From the NCBI RefSeq assembly GCF_029983815.1, contig NZ_JASBYU010000020.1:1-28492 (forward strand): DNA of 28,492 nucleotides. The letters are read 5' to 3'. Shown here in pieces: positions 24,574-28,492 of the stretch. The notes under the pieces were generated by a model that saw nothing but the letters and a program-made list of their open reading frames with translations, searched no databases and was not told the origin of the DNA. Source of the DNA: Lagierella sp. (GTDB taxonomy: Bacteria > Bacillota > Clostridia > Tissierellales > Peptoniphilaceae). Each line of letters begins with the position of its first letter. Position 1 is the first letter of the stretch. A program made the translations under genes and the position numbers.

Positions 24574-25504
24574 ATATTTTACTACTAAGAACAATCAATT
24601 TGTGCAGATTGAGAATAGGGAATTGGACAGTTTAATATACTATAAGGGTCCAACTTCTGAGGAACTGGAGGAGATGTCAAAGTTATACGACATTGACCTT
24701 GAAGTTATATATGAGGCTTTGGAAATTGATGAGCCTTCTACTATTGAAGAGTTCCCTCATTATACTGTGGTGGTCATGAATGTGCCTATTGAGCTCTATG
24801 AGGAAGATGCTGTTACCTATGATATTATGCCAATGGTTGTGGTTCTTTTAAAGGACTACACTATTGTGATTGGAAGTAAGGACTCCCACGTTATGGAAGG
24901 GTTACTTACTAAGAGGTCTAGATATTTTGAGACTAGAAGTCAGACTCTTCTTTTACTTAAGATTCTTTTTGAAGTGGACAATCTGTATATGAGATATTTA
25001 AGAAAGATTGACAAGATTGGCAATCAGATCGAAGACAGGCTCAACAATTTTAGCAAGAATCATGAATTAATTGCTCTTATGAAGCTACAAAAGAGTTTGG
25101 TATACTTTACTATAGCTTTAAGGTCCAACGAGGTTGTACTGGAGGATTTGGAGAATGAAAGGTATATCCAGCATTCCCATGAGATCGGATTTTTGGAAGA
25201 TATTATTATACTCAACAAGCAGGCCATCGAGATTACAATTAATTACAGTCAACTTCTTGAAGGCATGATGGGAACTTTTGAGTCAGTTATATCCAACAAT
25301 GTAAATATCGTAATGAAGATACTGGCAATTGTGACTATTATCATGGCTGTACCCACCATGGTGTTTAGTGCTTATGGTATGAACTTAAATCCTGTTAGTC
25401 TACCTTTTTCTTCCCATCCTAATGGTTTTTTCATTGTAATAGGGCTTTCATTGGTGTTAAGTATTCTAGTCGGGATATTGTTTTTGTTTTTCCGCGATAA
25501 ATAA
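24566..25504 (+). CDS. corA: CorA-family magnesium transporter
   Basis: Homopentameric Mg2+ (possibly Co2+/Ni2+) channel, 312 residues. A long cytoplasmic alpha/beta and coiled helical N-terminal part (about 1-245) is followed by TM1 (about 248-268), the ion-selective YGMNL motif (about 270-274), and TM2 ending in a short basic tail (FRDK). The start codon lies 15 bases from the nearest ribosome site and no in-frame start exists upstream, which suggests coupling to the five-codon ORF. It ends in a terminator shared with the convergent serpin gene. Confidence 0.94.
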   Translation: MIKYFTTKNNQFVQIENRELDSLIYYKGPTSEELEEMSKLYDIDLEVIYEALEIDEPSTIEEFPHYTVVVMNVPIELYEEDAVTYDIMPMVVVLLKDYTIVIGSKDSHVMEGLLTKRSRYFETRSQTLLLLKILFEVDNLYMRYLRKIDKIGNQIEDRLNNFSKNHELIALMKLQKSLVYFTIALRSNEVVLEDLENERYIQHSHEIGFLEDIIILNKQAIEITINYSQLLEGMMGTFESVISNNVNIVMKILAIVTIIMAVPTMVFSAYGMNLNPVSLPFSSHPNGFFIVIGLSLVLSILVGILFLFFRDK

Positions 25505-25506
25505 TT

Positions 25507-25559
25507 AATGGCACTTAATCTGGTACATATAAATTCCAAATTGAGTGCCATAATTTTTT
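25507..25559. terminator. bidirectional terminator between corA and serpin genes
   Basis: Arms ATGGCACTTAAT and ATTGAGTGCCAT (one G-U) form a 12-bp stem, followed by ATAATTTTTT on the plus strand. It lies between two convergent stop codons, so it can serve both. Confidence 0.8.
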
Positions 25560-26769
25560 ATTCAGTTTTATTTGGATTATTGACCAAGGCTGTAAAGGTT
25601 ATTAGTTCTATTCCATTTTCACTTTCGGAAGTCAGAACCACAAAGTATGGTCTATTTGCTATTACCTCCAAGGTCTTTTTTTCCTGGGATGGTGCTGATG
25701 TTAGCTTCATTCCAATTTCTGTTACAGCTTCTGCCTTTACTTCCCTTTCGTCAATGGATAGGGTTGCAACCTGCTTTATTTCATTGATTGCAACGGAATC
25801 TGAACTCTTAGAAAGTAGGACGTCCTCTTTTAATTTAAAGGGTTTTTCTAATCCATAAAAATTTTCCTTTGCTAACTTCAATAAGTCCAATTTAGACTTC
25901 AAATCTATTTTAGGTATTTGAAGAATTACAGAGTCATATTCCCCAGGCATATGATTTATGTGATAAATGTAAGTTCCAATATTAAGGGCGATCTTTTCTA
26001 AATACTCCTCCCTTGTTTCCTTTGGAACCAAGATATAGGCGTAGGACTTTTGATTTTTATTATCACTTTTTATCTCTTTTCTTGTAACTGCAGCATATTC
26101 ATCCTCATACCCCAACTTTCCATCGGGATTTTCTTCAGTCATAAGATTCACTTTTTCTACACCATCAAAGGTTTTAAACTCTGCATCTTCGATAGTGTTC
26201 TTGCTTTCAAAGGGTTTAACCCATTTGCCATCAAATTTTGTAGCATTGAGAATAATATTGGACTGTTCTTTGTCGTATTCTGGTTCAAGTAGCACTTTTC
26301 CAATAATTTTTTCCTGTAATTCCCTTGATATGTTCTCAGCTTCCTTTGGAAAACTAGCCAACTTCAAATTGTCTGGTGCATTTTCCTTTAAGTCGAAAAA
26401 TTCCCTATTTGCCATAATAAGATTAGCTGTTTTAATATTTGAAAGCTTTATCCCAGAAATATCCTTGTTATAAAATCTTTTTATTAAGTCGTTTTTCTTA
26501 AAGTCGTCGGTTATTTTTGTCAACTGATTAATAGCTTGGCCATAGGAGTAGGGACTGTAGACAATATTTTCTTTATAGTTACTCTTAACTATGTCTCTAA
26601 AAGTAGTGGTCGAAAAATAAGCCAGAACATCACCTTCATCTATGTCTGTTTCAGCGTCCGTTGGATAGTCAGAACCTATAGGCACTGGATCCGATTCTAT
26701 GATAGATTTTCTTGGAACACAAGAAACCAATAAAACTATACATATTAATAGAATAAGTAAATCTTTCAT
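25558..26769 (-). CDS. serpin-like lipoprotein
   Basis: A 403-residue secreted protease-inhibitor-like protein. A signal peptide ends in lipobox LVSC (C17), and an acidic linker follows. Serpin landmarks are: NIVYSPYSYGQAINQL, NATKFDGKWVKPF, a degenerate VNLMTEE, VILQIPKIDLKSKLDLLKL, the hinge segment SIDEREVKAEAVTEIG, and the C-terminal ANRPYFVVLTSESENGIELI…NNP. Serpins trap serine or cysteine proteases through the loop after the hinge (here about MKLTSAPSQEKK). The ATG at 26767-26769 has GAGGTG 5 bases upstream; a longer ORF reading back to 26862 runs into repeat sequence and was rejected. It is monocistronic. Its target protease cannot be read from sequence. Confidence 0.85.
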   Translation of the reverse strand: MKDLLILLICIVLLVSCVPRKSIIESDPVPIGSDYPTDAETDIDEGDVLAYFSTTTFRDIVKSNYKENIVYSPYSYGQAINQLTKITDDFKKNDLIKRFYNKDISGIKLSNIKTANLIMANREFFDLKENAPDNLKLASFPKEAENISRELQEKIIGKVLLEPEYDKEQSNIILNATKFDGKWVKPFESKNTIEDAEFKTFDGVEKVNLMTEENPDGKLGYEDEYAAVTRKEIKSDNKNQKSYAYILVPKETREEYLEKIALNIGTYIYHINHMPGEYDSVILQIPKIDLKSKLDLLKLAKENFYGLEKPFKLKEDVLLSKSSDSVAINEIKQVATLSIDEREVKAEAVTEIGMKLTSAPSQEKKTLEVIANRPYFVVLTSESENGIELITFTALVNNPNKTE

Positions 26770-26820
26770 CTCTTTCACCTCAGTAGGTTTATACCCAGAA
26801 AGAGAAAAAGATGGGCTTTT

Positions 26821-26840
26821 ATCCCACATCTTACATCTCA
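26821..26840 (-). repeat. heptad repeat (GATGTAA-GATGTGG)
   Basis: On the minus strand the motif reads GAGATGTAAGATGTGGGAT, the same heptad family as at 231-264. It adjoins the modular palindrome repeat copy E. Confidence 0.6.
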
Positions 26841-26842
26841 AC

Positions 26843-26995
26843 AATTGAGTGTTCGGCTGCAAGTAGTTTTTTAAGAATTTGATAAATTTCGAATAAGATT
26901 ATTAAAAATCAAAGGAAAGCCACTAGCTTTCCCACCCCTTACCTACACAGCGGGGTGTCTAGGGGCGGCGTTAGCCCCTAAATCGTTGGAGGGTT
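26843..26995 (+). repeat. modular palindrome repeat, copy E
   Basis: In order: a pal1 right arm variant TTGAGTGTTCGG, CTGCAAGTAG, pal2 variant GAATTTGATAAATTTC, CTATTAAAAA-like linker, pal3 GGAAAGC…GCTTTCC (26913-26932), CAGCGGGGTGT, pal4 TAGGGGC/GCCCCTA (26960-26980), and the core TCGTTGGAGG (26983-26992). It is interrupted right after the core; pieces matching the pal5 right arm and its A-rich linker resume at about 27151-27200. Confidence 0.82.
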
Positions 26996-26999
26996 CACA

Positions 27000-27090
27000 C
27001 ACTCAATATCAATTATATATATATATATATATATTAGTTTTAATGTTCTATTTCTATTTACCAGCCTTTAATATGGCTATGGATTGAGTG
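27000..27090. repeat. 91-bp segment bounded by CACTCAAT/ATTGAGTG with (TA)11 tract
   Basis: 8-bp perfect inverted ends enclose an AT-rich stretch that includes eleven TA units (27014-27035). It sits exactly where copy E loses its pal5 left arm, so it may be an insertion. A similar inverted pair lies at the window's right edge. Confidence 0.5.
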
Positions 27091-27114
27091 CCCGATTAAA
27101 AAAGGTTGGTTTTT

Positions 27115-27150
27115 CTCTCACTTCTAACTTCTCAATTCTCACATCTATCC
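27115..27150 (-). repeat. degenerate heptad repeat
   Basis: On the minus strand, consecutive heptads GATGTGA, GAATTGA, GAAGTTA and GAAGTGA, related to those at 231-264. Confidence 0.65.
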
Positions 27151-27310
27151 AAGAACGTGTCCTTAGGCCTCCCTCTTTAAGATTAGAAAAGAAAAAAATC
27201 AATAAAGTAATTTTATCAAAGTTTTTAAAACTTCGTACATCCCTTTGCCGATAGGCAAAAAACAAGCCAAAGTTTACCAAGCACTCAAACATGAGTGCTC
27301 GGTTAAACCC
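27151..27310 (+). repeat. remnant of modular palindrome repeat (pal5 arm to pal1)
   Basis: GTCCTTAGGCCTCCC with AAGATTAGAAAAG matches the pal5 right arm and linker of copies B and C. AAGTTTTTAAAACTT (pal2), TTTGCCGATAGGCAAA and AGCACTC…GAGTGCTCGG (pal1, 27279-27302) follow. No gene is seen between the serpin start and the WrbA stop (26770-27325). Confidence 0.65.
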
Positions 27311-27325
27311 TACTCTTTATTTCAC

Positions 27326-27925
27326 TTATCCAATAAACTTTTCTGTAACTTCTAGCAATCTTTTAACTTGATGTGCAACTGCTGGTTGAACATTTTCAAC
27401 AATCTTGCCATCTTCTCCCATAGTTGCAGTAGTACCATAAGGGTTTCCACCTGCAACTCTTACATCGTCACTAGTAAAACCAGGTGCAACAACAATTGCT
27501 CCTAAGTGGTACATTACTGAATAAACATTTAATACGGTGTTTTCTTGACCACCATGAGGGTTATTAGCAGAACTCATAGCAGAAACCATCTTGTTTGTAG
27601 TCTTTCCTTGAGCCCAAATTCCACCAAGAGTGTCCATAAATTGTTTCATTTGAGATGAAATAGCACCAAATCTTGTTGGAGTAGAGAATAAAATTGCATC
27701 TGCCCAGATAATATCATCTCCAGTTGCTACAGGAATGTCCTTCTTTTCTTCATAAACTTTCTTCATTCCAGGATTTCCATCAATTACCTCTTGAGGGATA
27801 AGCTCTTGAACTTGACGAAGTCTAACTTCAGCGCCAAGTCTCTTTGCCTCTTCCTCAGCCCATCTAGCCATTTGTAGGTTTGTTCCTGTCATGCTGTAAA
27901 ATACGATTGTTAATTTTGATTTCAT
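27326..27925 (-). CDS. WrbA-type flavodoxin, NAD(P)H:quinone oxidoreductase
   Basis: FMN-binding protein that reduces quinones by two electrons, 199 residues as in the WrbA family. The phosphate loop is YSMTGTNLQMA (about residues 10-20), then STPTRFGAISSQMKQFMDTLGGIW and GGQENTVLNVYSVMYHLGAIVV with the WrbA insertion, GNPYGTTATMG. The start overlaps the MarR regulator by 4 bp (ATGA), implying one operon likely induced by electrophiles or quinones through the MarR protein. Confidence 0.94.
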   Translation of the reverse strand: MKSKLTIVFYSMTGTNLQMARWAEEEAKRLGAEVRLRQVQELIPQEVIDGNPGMKKVYEEKKDIPVATGDDIIWADAILFSTPTRFGAISSQMKQFMDTLGGIWAQGKTTNKMVSAMSSANNPHGGQENTVLNVYSVMYHLGAIVVAPGFTSDDVRVAGGNPYGTTATMGEDGKIVENVQPAVAHQVKRLLEVTEKFIG

Positions 27926-28365
27926 AATTCCTCTCCATTTCCTAATTTTTTCAATATTCGAATTAAATCATCCTTTTCCTCATCATTAAGAACAGAAAAT
28001 ATCTTGTTTATATTTTCAAGATGAGGAGGAAAAACTTCCTCAAAAAGACTTATACCCTTTTTGGTAATATTAACCAAGTAGGATCTCTTGTCTCTAGGAT
28101 TTTCCTTTCTTCTTACATAGCCCGCCTTAGCAAGATTTTGAATAACCACCGTCATATTTCCAGAAGAAGTCAAAGTCTTCTCCGTAATAGTTGCAACCGG
28201 CAGTTCCCCTTTATGGTAAAGGATCTCCAAAACAGCAAACTGAGCAACAGTAAGTCCCCCAGCTCTAATAGTTTCCGTCTCCCTGCGTCGAACAGAAAGA
28301 AAACATCGAGACAGAACAATTAAAGCCTTTAAATTTTTATTAGTTAAATCTCCATAATCTCTCAT
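27922..28365 (-). CDS. MarR-family transcriptional regulator
   Basis: A 147-residue winged-helix repressor: LTVAQFAVLEILYHKGELPVATI (about residues 38-60), recognition region TSSGNMTVVIQNLAKAGYV, wing with RRKENPRDKRSYLVNIT, and a C-terminal dimer helix. One cysteine (C21, LSRCFLS) could sense oxidants or quinones. The operator-like palindromes lie between its own -35 and -10, so autorepression of the marR-wrbA pair is likely. The ATG coincides with the predicted transcription start, and no alternative start codon is visible nearby. Confidence 0.94.
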   Translation of the reverse strand: MRDYGDLTNKNLKALIVLSRCFLSVRRRETETIRAGGLTVAQFAVLEILYHKGELPVATITEKTLTSSGNMTVVIQNLAKAGYVRRKENPRDKRSYLVNITKKGISLFEEVFPPHLENINKIFSVLNDEEKDDLIRILKKLGNGEEL

Positions 28366-28371
28366 ACCTCT

Positions 28372-28400
28372 AGTTTATTACTAATTAGTACTAATGTCAA
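28372..28400 (-). promoter_or_regulatory. marR-wrbA promoter with palindromic operator in the spacer
   Basis: TTGACA (28395-28400) and TAAACT (28372-28377) have a 17-bp spacer on the minus strand. The spacer is filled by two overlapping perfect palindromes, ACTAATTAGT and ATTAGTACTAAT, a typical MarR-type site. The expected +1 is the A of the start codon. Confidence 0.75.
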
Positions 28401-28412
28401 CCATGTATCCCG

Positions 28413-28492
28413 CACTCAGTTTTATTCATAAAGTTTGTTTTTTAACTATTGACAATATTACTGAAAATACATAAATTATGCGGGACTGAGTG
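28413..28492. repeat. 80-bp stretch bounded by CACTCAGT/ACTGAGTG
   Basis: Perfect 8-bp inverted ends, the second at the very end of the window. It resembles 27000-27090 in size and end sequence. It encloses a plus-strand promoter. Confidence 0.4.
28449..28477 (+). promoter_or_regulatory. rightward promoter leaving the window
   Basis: TTGACA (28449-28454) and TAAATT (28472-28477) with a 17-bp spacer on the plus strand, divergent from marR. Its gene is outside the window. Confidence 0.55.

Noticed and set aside
26770..26862. 31-residue N-terminal extension of the serpin reading frame
   Set aside because: It runs into heptad and palindrome repeat sequence, has no ribosome site, and would bury the clear signal peptide and lipobox that begin at 26769.

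Overview
The window looks like chromosome of a low-GC anaerobic Firmicute. The genes present (potRABCD polyamine uptake, CIRCE-controlled groESL, pcrA-ligA, a YtrA-type GntR pair, a cysteine desulfurase-ThiI pair), the AT-rich sequence and the strong GGAGG ribosome sites fit a Tissierellia/Peptoniphilaceae-like organism. That placement is inference from gene style, not from a search.

Layout. The left edge (1-600) holds the 5' half of a minus-strand tRNA-Glu, an unidentified structured RNA candidate whose 5' end copies the tRNA-Glu start, a heptad tandem repeat and a near-perfect stable-RNA promoter. Then, mostly on the minus strand: adenine deaminase, tRNA-Trp, groEL-groES behind a CIRCE operator, a plus-strand hemolysin III/TrhA gene, the pcrA-ligA repair operon (with a possible leader attenuator) and uppP. 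From 11.1 to 13.6 kb on the plus strand come a DUF4230 protein and an autoregulated GntR plus membrane protein pair. From 17.9 back to 13.7 kb runs the pot operon (regulator, ATPase, two permeases, binding lipoprotein). After about 1.1 kb of gene-free repeats come a TPM-domain protein, LemA, ThiI and a cysteine desulfurase on the minus strand. Plus-strand genes follow: a YprB-like protein that has lost its first catalytic motif, a thioredoxin-like protein and CorA. Last, on the minus strand, are a serpin-like lipoprotein and a MarR-WrbA operon.

The most unusual content is not a gene. A modular family of small palindromes (called here pal1-pal5, in a fixed order) recurs in at least six intergenic places in both orientations, mostly at gene 3' ends. 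Its largest hairpin (pal5) shows compensatory base changes between copies, one 228-bp stretch is tandemly duplicated, and one copy supplies the last codons and stop of a membrane protein. I know of no name for this family.

How the genes work together: most are housekeeping (protein folding, DNA repair, cell-wall lipid recycling, tRNA thiolation, polyamine uptake, purine salvage, magnesium transport). The serpin and the repeat-rich spacers are the accessory-looking parts.
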